Notes under the pieces: generated by a model
What the model saw: only the letters and a program-made list of their open reading frames with translations
Databases searched by the model: none
What the model was told of the DNA's origin: nothing
Assembly (NCBI GenBank): GCA_014238445.1
Contig: JABABC010000261.1
Location: 1-12,821, forward strand
Origin: Coxiellaceae bacterium
Lineage (GTDB): Bacteria > Pseudomonadota > Gammaproteobacteria > Coxiellales > Coxiellaceae
DNA length: 12,821 nt
Direction: 5' to 3'
Program-made: the position numbers and the translations under genes
Part shown: positions 1-7,724 of the stretch, one piece after another
Numbering within the stretch: the stretch's first letter is position 1
Layout of the letters: the number at the start of each line of letters is the position of its first letter

Positions 1-43
1 ACACCTTTCTCCTAACTCTTTTTTGGATATAGTAGCAGAAAAT

Positions 44-61
44 GGTTCACCGAGTGATACC
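44..61 (-). terminator. possible second, weak terminator hairpin
   Basis: On the minus strand GGT-A-TCAC, loop TCG, GTGA-ACC forms seven pairs with one bulged A, followed by ATTTTC. It lies just beyond the U-tract of the stronger tRNA-operon terminator and could be a backup. The short U-run makes this tentative. Confidence 0.3.
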
Positions 62-95
62 AAAAAAATAACTCCCATGGCATGAAACCATAAGA
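62..95 (-). terminator. Rho-independent terminator of the tRNA operon
   Basis: Read on the minus strand, TCTTATGG (95-88) pairs with CCATGGGA (80-73) around a 7-base loop TTTCATG. The stem has eight pairs, two of them G-U. It is followed by G, TTA and seven T (68-62). The stem begins two bases after the discriminator base of tRNA-Glu, as expected for a tRNA transcript that is trimmed after termination. Confidence 0.7.
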
Positions 96-97
96 TA

Positions 98-170
98 CGT
101 GCCCTACGGGGTTCGAACCCGTGTTGCCGCCGTGAAAGGGCAGTGTCCTAGGCCTCTAGACGAAGGGGAC
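98..170 (-). tRNA. tRNA-Glu (UUC), acceptor-stem mismatch, no encoded CCA
   Basis: The minus strand from 170 gives a full cloverleaf of 73 bases. The acceptor is GTCCCCT/AGGGCAC, the D arm starts GTCTAGAGGCC, the anticodon loop CTTTCAC carries anticodon TTC, and the T arm is ACGGG-TTCGAAC-CCCGT. It closely resembles E. coli tRNA-Glu as I remember it. Two oddities are visible. Position 3 (C) faces position 70 (C), a mismatch in the acceptor stem where C3-G70 is normal. The discriminator G is followed by TAT, so CCA must be added after transcription, whereas the neighbouring tRNA-Ala encodes CCA. U28-G42 in the anticodon stem is a wobble. It lies 10 bases downstream of tRNA-Ala in the same transcript. 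It may be functional or in early decay. Confidence 0.92.
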
Positions 171-180
171 CTGTTTTCTT

Positions 181-256
181 TGGTGGAGCTAAGCGGGATC
201 GAACCGCTGACCTCAACACTGCCAGTGTCGCGCTCTCCCAGCTGAGCTATAGCCCC
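181..256 (-). tRNA. tRNA-Ala (GGC)
   Basis: The minus strand from 256 folds into a standard 76-base tRNA with encoded CCA (183-181). The acceptor is GGGGCTA/TAGCTCC and includes the G3-U70 wobble that identifies alanine tRNAs. The anticodon loop CTGGCAG gives anticodon GGC, which reads GCC and GCU codons by pairing and wobble. The T arm contains GGTTCGATCC. It is the first gene of a two-tRNA operon with tRNA-Glu, starting 11 bases after a near-consensus -10 box. A tRNA-Ala/tRNA-Glu group beside gltX is a familiar gammaproteobacterial arrangement. Confidence 0.97.
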
Positions 257-267
257 AAAAGAAGTGC

Positions 268-296
268 ATTCTAGAAAGGGGCCTCCCACATGTCAA
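268..296 (-). promoter_or_regulatory. sigma70 promoter of the tRNA-Ala/tRNA-Glu operon
   Basis: On the minus strand a perfect -35 box TTGACA (296-291) is followed by a 17-base spacer and a -10 box TAGAAT (273-268, five of six consensus bases). The first tRNA base lies 11 bases further on, so transcription should start a few bases before it. The -35 box contains the TGA stop codon of gltX, so the promoter begins inside the end of that gene. The discriminator starts GCAC, somewhat GC-rich as in stringently controlled stable-RNA promoters; stringent control is inference. Confidence 0.82.
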
Positions 297-1702
297 GTAT
301 TAATATAATGAATTGCAGCCTTCAATCGCTGAACGACTACATCCTGTCCCAGCACGTGCAACGTGGCATCCATAGAAGGTGATTGCGTGCCTCCTGTGAC
401 GGCTACTCGCACCGGCTGCGCCACTTGTCCAAATTTAACCCCACACTCTTCCGCCACGGCTTTCAATGTGTGTTTAATCCCTTCCGTCGTCCAAGATTCC
501 AACAAGGCTAACTGATTCATCACACCCGTCAGAGGTGCAATAGCAGCGGCAATCAATTGCTGAGCCCCCTTAGGCGAATACCCACTGAGTTCACTATAAA
601 AGTACTGACTATCCTCAGCCAGAGCCGCTAATGTCTTATAACGCTCTACCTGCAAAGCCAACACATCGGCTACAGCTGGCCCTTGAGTGCAATCAACCCC
701 CAGTGCAACAAATTGCTGAATTAATGAGGGTAGTATTTTCTCTGGGGTTAATGACTTCATATAGTGCTGATTCAACCAGTTCAGCTTATCCATATCCAAT
801 ACCGCATCAGAACGTGTAACCCCCTCGAGTGAAAAATGCTCCACCATCTCAGCTAAGGAGAAAATTTCTTGATCACCTAAACCCCAACCTAATCGAACAA
901 GCTGGTTAAGCAAAGCCTCATGCAAATACCCTTCGCGCTGATAATGCATCACATCCACAGCACCATGACGCTTTGACAACCGCTTCGCATCAGACCCTAA
1001 TACCATTGGCAAATGCGCATACAGTGGTATCGGCGCTCCTAATGCGGCTAATAAGTGAATTTGACGAGGCGTATTATTGATATGATCCACACCACGAATA
1101 ACGTGTGAAATCCGCATATCCCAGTCATCCACTATCACCGTTAAGTGGTACGTTGGGAAACCATCACTGCGCGCAATGACCAAGTCATCCAGCTCAGTAT
1201 TATTAAACTGAATAGTACCAAGCACTTGATCATCAAAACTCACTGTGCCAGATAATGGCGTCTTAAAACGAATCACATAAGGGACACCTGGCTCAGGGTC
1301 AACATCACGATCACGACAAAGGCCATCATAACGAGGCTTTTCTTGGTTGACTTGCTGAGATGCTCTCAATTCATCCAAACGCTGCTTGGAGCATGTGCAG
1401 CGATACGCTTCACCTTCAGCTAACAATTGATCGATCACGGCTTGATAACGCTCTAAACGTTGTGTTTGATAATATGGGCCTTCGTCATACGTTAGACCCA
1501 ACCATTCCATACCTCGTAAGATCGACTCCACTGAAGCCGAAGAAGACCGCTCTCGGTCTGTGTCTTCCATACGTAAAACGAATTCTCCACCATGATGGCG
1601 AGCAAACAAATAGTTAAATAAAGCCACTCGAGCCCCCCCTAAATGCAAATCACCCGTGGGGCTAGGAGGAAATCGCGTGCGAACTGTTGTCATATGATCC
1701 AT
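293..1702 (-). CDS. gltX: glutamate--tRNA ligase (glutamyl-tRNA synthetase)
   Basis: Cytoplasmic class I aminoacyl-tRNA synthetase that charges tRNA-Glu with glutamate using ATP. The 469 residues match the usual length. The catalytic HIGH motif is seen as HLGG (residues 20-23) after PPSPTG, and the KMSKS motif as KRLSKR (240-245). A zinc-binding insert is visible with C102, C104, Y125 and C129; position 131 is Asp where E. coli has His, but the Cys-Cys-Tyr-Cys set proposed for the E. coli zinc site is intact. Two ATG codons lie three codons apart (1702 and 1693). AAGGG eight bases before 1702 favours the first. It follows coaA by 62 bases on the same strand, where no convincing promoter is seen, so it may be co-transcribed with coaA. 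Its stop codon lies inside the -35 box of the tRNA promoter. Confidence 0.98.
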   Translation of the reverse strand: MDHMTTVRTRFPPSPTGDLHLGGARVALFNYLFARHHGGEFVLRMEDTDRERSSSASVESILRGMEWLGLTYDEGPYYQTQRLERYQAVIDQLLAEGEAYRCTCSKQRLDELRASQQVNQEKPRYDGLCRDRDVDPEPGVPYVIRFKTPLSGTVSFDDQVLGTIQFNNTELDDLVIARSDGFPTYHLTVIVDDWDMRISHVIRGVDHINNTPRQIHLLAALGAPIPLYAHLPMVLGSDAKRLSKRHGAVDVMHYQREGYLHEALLNQLVRLGWGLGDQEIFSLAEMVEHFSLEGVTRSDAVLDMDKLNWLNQHYMKSLTPEKILPSLIQQFVALGVDCTQGPAVADVLALQVERYKTLAALAEDSQYFYSELSGYSPKGAQQLIAAAIAPLTGVMNQLALLESWTTEGIKHTLKAVAEECGVKFGQVAQPVRVAVTGGTQSPSMDATLHVLGQDVVVQRLKAAIHYINT

Positions 1703-1764
1703 AATGTCTGCCCTTAATGTGTTGCACTGCAGTCATACTGCAAAAAGTGAGCCATTGTAACGAG

Positions 1765-2625
1765 TTATACGTCCCTAAGCCACACAGCCTGCAACGAATG
1801 ATCGGCATTTTTCTTAATTACCCAATCGGCTAAAGGCTTTTGAATCACAATGTGCTGTCGAAAATTCTCCAGATTAATGTCTTGCCATACCCGTGACAAA
1901 TAATCCCTTAACTGCTCCGGGTATAATCGACTTAACCCATGAAAATACGCTGAAGGATCAACCCAATCAGTGCGAGCTAATCGCTCTGCACGACGCATAA
2001 ACCACCATTCAACATCCAATAAATCCGCTTCCAAAAACAACCCCAAATCAATACCACCTTGTGATTCAGCCCACGACAATGCATTCACACCTTCCACAAT
2101 AAGCACCGAGGGCTGATCAATCGACCGCTCTTTATCTGGGATACGATCATAATTCGCATGGGAATACACGGGAGTCACAACCGATTCACCTGAACGGATG
2201 GCTTCAAAACACGCCTGCATAGCTGCAAAGTCGTAACTTTCCGGAAACCCCTTACGATGCGATAAACCCAAACTGTCCAACCGTGCATTCGGATACAGAA
2301 AATCATCCGTTGAACAATAGGAAACTCGGTCATCCCCCATCCAAATAGCGAGCAAGGCATGCAATGCGCGCGCTAACGTACTCTTACCAACTGCCACGCA
2401 CCCGGTAATACCCACAACCCAGGGTCTCATCTCACACTGGAGATATCGCTGCCATACCATCGAGGCTAAAGGTAAGAACATGGACGCCATCGCCTCTTCT
2501 GTAATAGCTAGCGCACGCAAACTTCGCTGTTGCGCCTGCTCTTGACCCGAAATCACAGGAACATGCTGAGCCACCCATGCCAACCAATCCTGCCGAGTCA
2601 AATATTGCCCTGTATGCACGACCAT
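1765..2625 (-). CDS. coaA: type I pantothenate kinase
   Basis: Phosphorylates pantothenate with ATP, the first and feedback-controlled step of coenzyme A synthesis, in the cytoplasm. Residues are counted from the ATG at 2625. The P-loop GCVAVGKS is at 75-82, with K81 matching E. coli K101. R86 aligns with the Arg implicated in CoA feedback, D107 in STDDFLYPN with the catalytic Asp, and H156 lies in PVYSH. GFPESYD (126-132) and the C-terminal KKNADH stretch are also family-typical. At 286 residues it is shorter than the E. coli enzyme (316); about 15 residues are missing just before the P-loop compared with E. coli as I remember it. GAGGGG abuts the ATG directly, so translation may instead begin at GTG 2619, two codons later. 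Divergent from tamA and upstream of gltX. Confidence 0.96.
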   Translation of the reverse strand: MVVHTGQYLTRQDWLAWVAQHVPVISGQEQAQQRSLRALAITEEAMASMFLPLASMVWQRYLQCEMRPWVVGITGCVAVGKSTLARALHALLAIWMGDDRVSYCSTDDFLYPNARLDSLGLSHRKGFPESYDFAAMQACFEAIRSGESVVTPVYSHANYDRIPDKERSIDQPSVLIVEGVNALSWAESQGGIDLGLFLEADLLDVEWWFMRRAERLARTDWVDPSAYFHGLSRLYPEQLRDYLSRVWQDINLENFRQHIVIQKPLADWVIKKNADHSLQAVWLRDV

Positions 2626-2631
2626 CCCCTC
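2617..2631 (-). promoter_or_regulatory. coaA ribosome-binding site favouring a GTG start
   Basis: On the minus strand GAGGGG (2631-2626) touches the ATG at 2625 with no spacer, which is too close for normal initiation. The third codon, GTG at 2619, is six bases from the end of this Shine-Dalgarno sequence, an ideal distance. The start is therefore probably GTG, giving a protein two residues shorter. Confidence 0.6.
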
Positions 2632-2674
2632 AAAAAGCTATTTTTTATCATCGCCACAACCTCACGCGGCGAGC

Positions 2675-2703
2675 AGTATAAGCTGCCTTTTGGAATACTT
2701 CAA
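2675..2703 (-). promoter_or_regulatory. candidate coaA promoter
   Basis: On the minus strand TTGAAG (2703-2698; four of six -35 bases) is followed after 17 bases by TATACT (2680-2675; five of six -10 bases). Transcription would start near 2668, leaving a leader of about 40-50 bases before coaA. It overlaps the tamA promoter candidate on the other strand. Confidence 0.5.
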
Positions 2704-2719
2704 AATCATCTTTTATAAA
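2690..2719 (+). promoter_or_regulatory. candidate tamA-tamB promoter
   Basis: TTGGAA (2690-2695; four of six -35 bases) and TATAAA (2714-2719; five of six -10 bases) are separated by 18 bases. Transcription would start near 2726, about 43 bases before the tamA ATG. The -35 box lies within the span of the coaA promoter candidate on the opposite strand. Confidence 0.45.
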
Positions 2720-2768
2720 ATCCCCTCTAAACTAGCTGATCATTGAATATTTCAGTACAATCAAAGGC

Positions 2769-4499
2769 ATGAAACGGTCACTTACAATAAGTCTAATACT
2801 GCTATGCGGGATTTTTTTTCTCAGCCCTAGCTACGCTTTATTCGTAACCTATGATCTTCATGGACTAAAAGAAGGCCCTGCCTCAAAAAACGTTGAAGCT
2901 GTGCTGAAGAACTTCAAAAAAAAACTACACAATGAAAGCACCCTCACTGACACTAAAGCCGCGACTCAAGAGCTGGATGAGCAAATTCAAGATGCCCTAA
3001 AACCCTACGGCTACTTCCATGCTAAAGCGCACACGACAAGCACTTTCTCTATAGACAGATTGAATCTCAATATCCATATCACACCGGGGCCCGTGATTCA
3101 CATCAAGCGCGTGGACATTGTCATACAGGGAGCTGCACAACATGACCCTACCTTTTTACGCCTACAAAAACGGTTCACACCAGCCATCAACGCACCACTC
3201 AACACCGCCAATTATGACACCTTCAAAACACAACTCTATAATTTAGCTGCCGCTAGAGGGTATTTTGATGCAAAGATGACAAAAAGCCAGATCATCATTA
3301 ATCGAGCCCTACTCCAAGCCACCATTATTATTCACTTTAATTCAGGTGATCGTTATCGCTTCAACAATATTACGATCAGCCAATCATCCTTTAATAAAAG
3401 CTATATTGAAAAATTTATTGTGATCAAACCTGAGCAATACTACAGTACAAAAAAGGTTGAGCAAAGCAAGAAAAACCTCATCAACACCAACGGATTTAAA
3501 AACATCGTCATTCAAACCCATGAGAAAAACCACAACACTAAAACAGTCAATGCACACATTACATTGCAAGAGAAAAAATCGAAACAATACCTCTTCGGTG
3601 CGGGTTATGGCACCGACACTGGCATCCGCGGCACCCTGGGTGCTCACTTTCGTCGCCTCACCTCCAACGGCCAACAACTAGACACTCTCCTACAGGCATC
3701 ACAAAAGAACAACAGCTTTACAGCGGCTTATAGAATTCCTGGCAAAAACCCAATCACACAACAAAACTTAATCAGCACAGGAATAGGGCACATTGATCAA
3801 GATACCGGAACTAGCGATGTCAAAAAGGTTTCATTCAGTCGAATAACAACCAAAAGCTATTGGCACCGCATCCTATCCCTCAATGCACTGGATGAAAACT
3901 ACAACATCACTGACCTTCCACACACAGACACGCGCATGATTTACCCCAGTATCAATTGGACAAGACGCAAAGCAAACGGCACACTCAATCCCAGCAATGG
4001 ATTGTCAACCACTCTCAATGTATCTGGCACACCTAACTTTTTATCGTCACAAGACTCAGGGTTCTCTCAAGTACGATTAGACTCAACCTACCTCACCAGC
4101 TTCCGTGATAATAAGACCCGATTGTTACTGCGTAATAGTTTAGGGCGTACAGAAATCGATGAGATCTCAAAACTTCCACTCTCTCTGCAATTATTTGCGG
4201 GTGGCAGCCGAAGCATCCGAGGCTACGGCTACAATTCGATTGGTCCAGGGCGAAACTTAATGACGGGAACCTTTGAGATTCAAGAAGCTTTTCCCCATTC
4301 CAAATCTTGGTTTATCGCTGCCTTTATGGATGCCGGTAACGTCTCTGACCAGAATTTATTTCACGATCTCAAATCCAGTGCTGGACCCGGGATTGTTTGG
4401 TTGTCGCCACTTGGTATGATGGAATTTGACGTGGCTTTCCCATTACCTCAAGAAGACCGCGGCATTCATATTGATTTTTCGATGGGGCCTGCGCTATGA
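2769..4499 (+). CDS. tamA: translocation and assembly module subunit TamA (Omp85 family)
   Basis: Outer-membrane half of the TamA/TamB module, which helps insert certain outer-membrane proteins such as autotransporters; the pair is also implicated in phospholipid movement to the outer membrane. Residues 1-23 form a signal peptide (MKR, hydrophobic core, then SYA before the likely cleavage site). Residues about 24-268 fit three POTRA domains. From about 270 on there is a beta-barrel with alternating residues; the Omp85 signature appears as GGSRSIRGYGY, with IRGY at 483-486. The protein ends SMGPAL, similar to the MGPEL-like end of E. coli TamA. The 576 residues match the family. The ATG has AAAGG only one base upstream, so its ribosome-binding site is poor, but the signal peptide fixes this start. 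The stop overlaps the tamB start (ATGA), implying translational coupling. Confidence 0.95.
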   Translation: MKRSLTISLILLCGIFFLSPSYALFVTYDLHGLKEGPASKNVEAVLKNFKKKLHNESTLTDTKAATQELDEQIQDALKPYGYFHAKAHTTSTFSIDRLNLNIHITPGPVIHIKRVDIVIQGAAQHDPTFLRLQKRFTPAINAPLNTANYDTFKTQLYNLAAARGYFDAKMTKSQIIINRALLQATIIIHFNSGDRYRFNNITISQSSFNKSYIEKFIVIKPEQYYSTKKVEQSKKNLINTNGFKNIVIQTHEKNHNTKTVNAHITLQEKKSKQYLFGAGYGTDTGIRGTLGAHFRRLTSNGQQLDTLLQASQKNNSFTAAYRIPGKNPITQQNLISTGIGHIDQDTGTSDVKKVSFSRITTKSYWHRILSLNALDENYNITDLPHTDTRMIYPSINWTRRKANGTLNPSNGLSTTLNVSGTPNFLSSQDSGFSQVRLDSTYLTSFRDNKTRLLLRNSLGRTEIDEISKLPLSLQLFAGGSRSIRGYGYNSIGPGRNLMTGTFEIQEAFPHSKSWFIAAFMDAGNVSDQNLFHDLKSSAGPGIVWLSPLGMMEFDVAFPLPQEDRGIHIDFSMGPAL

Positions 4500-7400
4500 A
4501 AACTTTTCTAACCTCACTGATACTGGTCGTTTTACTGCTAGGCTGCTTATTGCTTATTCTTCTCTTCAGCCCCTTTGGATTAAAAACCGCGATCACTCTC
4601 AATAATCACTTTACAAACCACCCCCTCCACTACCGAACCCTTCATGGCAATATCACAGGGCCTATTCGTATAGAAGGACTCAAAGCGTGCTCAAACAAAG
4701 GCTGCGCAACAGCAGATCAGCTTTACTTTTCTTGGAGCCCCGGTCAACTTTTCTTTGGACATTTTGCTATTGATAGCATTAACCTCAATCACCTCACCCT
4801 ACAAGAAGCCACCTCGCAGAACACAGCATTTAAAAAGGCCATACACACCTCTCAACAAAAAAAAATACTCACCTTTTCCATTAACAACCTAACTATTAAT
4901 CAACTGACATTACACACACGCACACAACATACCATTACAGCCGAACACATCGCACTACATGCCATCGTTCATCCCAATGATGTATCCATCAAAGCGTATG
5001 CACACTTAACACAACCCTATACCAGCCAGTACTATGTAAAAATAACAGGAAAACCCACTGTCTATAATATTTTATTAGACGCTCAAGGAAATCAATCCCA
5101 TTTGCAATGGCAAGGCACAGGTAACCAACAAGGATTTCAAATCCATAACACTGCCAACAAACTCTCACAAGGGCATCTACAATCGCAGCTTCAATACCAA
5201 TGGTCTCCTACCCCCTCATGGAAAATAGATTTTGATGCTCAGAACATCCAGCTCAATCAATGGAACTCCGACTGGCCCTCTCCACTCAGCCTAACCATCC
5301 ACAGCCAAGGCAGTCTTAAAAAACAACAACCTCAAATCACGTTTAATGTACAAGGTCACACACCAAAAACTTCGCTAGCACTTTCTGGTGAAGTCCATAA
5401 AACCGTCAATATCCAATGGAACCTTCATAGCCAATCACTGGCCGAACTAACTCCAAAACTTACAGGAACCATCAATACAACTGGAAAAATCACAGGGCCT
5501 TATTTATTACCGACCATCAAAGCATCCCTATCAACTACACAATTCCACTTTCACAACATCGGCATCAGATCGCTCAACACCAATGCCTTGATCGACCTCA
5601 GTCAACAACAGCCATCATCGTTATCACTGACAGGCACTCAACTTGATGTATTCGGATACGTCATAAAAGCCTTATCATTTAAAGTGAATGGCAACTTACT
5701 CAGTTACCAAGTGTATACAGAGATAACGCATGTGCTAGGCACCCTATCCTCCTCATTTAAAGGTACACAACACCATCAAACCTGGGGACACCAGATACAA
5801 ACATTACAATTCGACACGCTATCCTTAGGTCAATGGAAACTTACACATCCCTCAACGATTAGCACGGCCACCCAACACATTGACAGTGAACCACTGTGCT
5901 TCGCTCTCAGCGACTCACCAACCAACCAAACCTGTATGGACTTTCATTGGCAACCTAATCGCCATTGGTCGAGTTCAATCAACAGTCATGGCACTCGCCT
6001 AACTCCACTGACGCGCAACTTACTTCCACCACACACACAGCTTTCTGGAACATTAGACCTCGATGCAACAGTCTCAGGTAAAGCCACTCATATTCAAGCC
6101 GCTGAAATTAAAAGCGCCATCCATGGCGGGGAACTGACTTACCGTGAAGAAAAACAAACACACACCACCCCCATTCAAACAGCACAAACACACTGGCTTT
6201 ATAAGAAACACACATTAACCACAGACACGAATATTGAGCTGGAGCCAGACAATCACATCATAGGGAAAATAAGCATCCATAATTTACCAACACTGACCTG
6301 GCCAACAGCCAATCAATCCATCTCTGGCTCTTTATCGATAAAAGCTCAACACCTCAATGCCTACAGTGCTTTTATTCCCAATGTGGATTTAAAAAATGGC
6401 AGCCTCGAATCGACACTGACTATCAAAGGACCCATTAACACCCCCAATCTCACTGGACACACCGCATTAAGTAATATTCAGGTCTTCCTTCCCAAAATGG
6501 GACTCACTATCTCTAATATTAACTTTGATCTCGTCAACCGTGGGCATAAGACAACGTACAATGGCGCCATGTATTCCAATAAAAAACCCATGCACTTTAA
6601 TGGAGAAACACAGTATAAAAATAACAATTGGCTCACACGCTTAAGACTTAATGGAAAAAACTTTCAGCTGATTAATAATCATGAATATCAAGTATTCATC
6701 AGCCCCGATCTTCAATTCACCATCAAAAACAAAGACATTAGCGTCAATGGAAACATCAATATACCACAAGCTAAAATAACACCTTACCAAGCTAAAAATG
6801 TTAAACGACTACCTCATAGCGATATACAATACCAAACGGGAAGCACTAAAAATCCCTGGATAATTCATGGCGATGTTAACGTTCAATTGGGAAAACAAAT
6901 TGACCTCAGCATTATTGGTATTCGAGGCCAAGCACAAGGCAATATTCAAATCAGCAAAAAACCGCAAAGCAGTACACTATGTAACGGCCATATCTCAATC
7001 AATGGGGTCTACGAAGCTTATGGCCATAAACTCACTATCTCCCCACATTCTGAACTGACCTATAACAACAACCCCCTCACTAATCCAACACTTAACTTAC
7101 GGGCCACAAAAAAAATCTCTAATGCCAATTCACTCTACCAACAAGACTTTTCAACGACGGGGGTAACTGTCGGCATCGAAGTCACAGGTATGCTTAATCA
7201 CCCCATCTTGAGTTTGTTTTCAGTCCCAGCAAATCTCTCACAATCAGATATCCTCTCCTATCTAATCCTTGGCCATTTATCCACCAGCGCAACTCCTGAT
7301 AATATCAACCAACAGTCCACTAACTCGACAGCGAACATTTTTGACACCATCAAACTTGGTGAAACAGGGCTGTCCAGCTCAGACTCCGGTGGCATCAGCA

Positions 7401-7675
7401 CCAATGTTCAAAACACCTTAGGGCTCAGTGAACTCGGCGTTGAAACGAGCTCAACGGTCGATGCTGCAGGCAACCAGCTGGACCAACAAAACTACTTTGT
7501 CCTCGGTAAATTTATCTCACCCAACGTCTATGTGCGATACAGCCAAGGACTCATGGATAACAATGACATTGTGCAATTCCGATTATTCCTCACACCACAG
7601 TGGATTTTACAAACTGAAAGTAACTCACTAGACAACAGCAATGGAATTGATATATTGTACACGATAGAGCGATAA
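4496..7675 (+). CDS. tamB: translocation and assembly module subunit TamB (AsmA-like/DUF490)
   Basis: Inner-membrane-anchored periplasmic partner of TamA. The 1059-residue protein begins with a signal anchor (hydrophobic residues about 4-26). A long periplasmic body follows, made of repetitive beta-strand sequence rich in Thr, Asn, Gln and His, consistent with the grooved beta-taco fold of AsmA-like bridge proteins. The C-terminal TamB (DUF490) domain is recognisable by EVTGMLNHPILSLFS, by LSQSDILSYLILG, and by the final segment with VYVRYSQGL and QFRLFLTPQWILQTES that contacts the TamA barrel. It is somewhat shorter than E. coli TamB (about 1260 residues), with no sign of frameshift. The ATG overlaps the tamA stop by four bases, with GGGG a few bases upstream inside tamA. 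It probably shares the tamA promoter. Confidence 0.95.
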   Translation: MKTFLTSLILVVLLLGCLLLILLFSPFGLKTAITLNNHFTNHPLHYRTLHGNITGPIRIEGLKACSNKGCATADQLYFSWSPGQLFFGHFAIDSINLNHLTLQEATSQNTAFKKAIHTSQQKKILTFSINNLTINQLTLHTRTQHTITAEHIALHAIVHPNDVSIKAYAHLTQPYTSQYYVKITGKPTVYNILLDAQGNQSHLQWQGTGNQQGFQIHNTANKLSQGHLQSQLQYQWSPTPSWKIDFDAQNIQLNQWNSDWPSPLSLTIHSQGSLKKQQPQITFNVQGHTPKTSLALSGEVHKTVNIQWNLHSQSLAELTPKLTGTINTTGKITGPYLLPTIKASLSTTQFHFHNIGIRSLNTNALIDLSQQQPSSLSLTGTQLDVFGYVIKALSFKVNGNLLSYQVYTEITHVLGTLSSSFKGTQHHQTWGHQIQTLQFDTLSLGQWKLTHPSTISTATQHIDSEPLCFALSDSPTNQTCMDFHWQPNRHWSSSINSHGTRLTPLTRNLLPPHTQLSGTLDLDATVSGKATHIQAAEIKSAIHGGELTYREEKQTHTTPIQTAQTHWLYKKHTLTTDTNIELEPDNHIIGKISIHNLPTLTWPTANQSISGSLSIKAQHLNAYSAFIPNVDLKNGSLESTLTIKGPINTPNLTGHTALSNIQVFLPKMGLTISNINFDLVNRGHKTTYNGAMYSNKKPMHFNGETQYKNNNWLTRLRLNGKNFQLINNHEYQVFISPDLQFTIKNKDISVNGNINIPQAKITPYQAKNVKRLPHSDIQYQTGSTKNPWIIHGDVNVQLGKQIDLSIIGIRGQAQGNIQISKKPQSSTLCNGHISINGVYEAYGHKLTISPHSELTYNNNPLTNPTLNLRATKKISNANSLYQQDFSTTGVTVGIEVTGMLNHPILSLFSVPANLSQSDILSYLILGHLSTSATPDNINQQSTNSTANIFDTIKLGETGLSSSDSGGISTNVQNTLGLSELGVETSSTVDAAGNQLDQQNYFVLGKFISPNVYVRYSQGLMDNNDIVQFRLFLTPQWILQTESNSLDNSNGIDILYTIER

Positions 7676-7685
7676 GGACTTAAAC

Positions 7686-7697
7686 TATTGATCAATA
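7686..7697. repeat. 12-base perfect palindrome before the ankyrin gene
   Basis: TATTGATCAATA reads the same on both strands and lies in the 49-base gap between tamB and the ankyrin-repeat gene, 27 bases before its ATG. It could be an operator half-site pair; it has no loop or T-run to act as a terminator. Chance occurrence in AT-rich sequence is possible. Confidence 0.3.
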
Positions 7698-7724
7698 AAA
7701 GATACTTTAGCAACGAGCATCACC

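Noticed and set aside
62..170. tRNA-Glu 3' end as an attachment site of an integrated element
   Set aside because: The altered 3' end made this worth considering, but no integrase, no direct repeat of the tRNA end and no foreign genes are present in the window.
1703..1764. A separate gltX promoter with TTGCAG as -35 box
   Set aside because: The base group 17 positions downstream (ACATTA) does not resemble a -10 box.
3384..3677. Minus-strand open frame of 97 codons inside tamA
   Set aside because: It is antisense to an unbroken, well-recognised POTRA/barrel coding region.
2769..4499. BamA instead of TamA
   Set aside because: Only three POTRA domains fit before the barrel, the length is 576 rather than about 800, and tamB follows with a four-base overlap.
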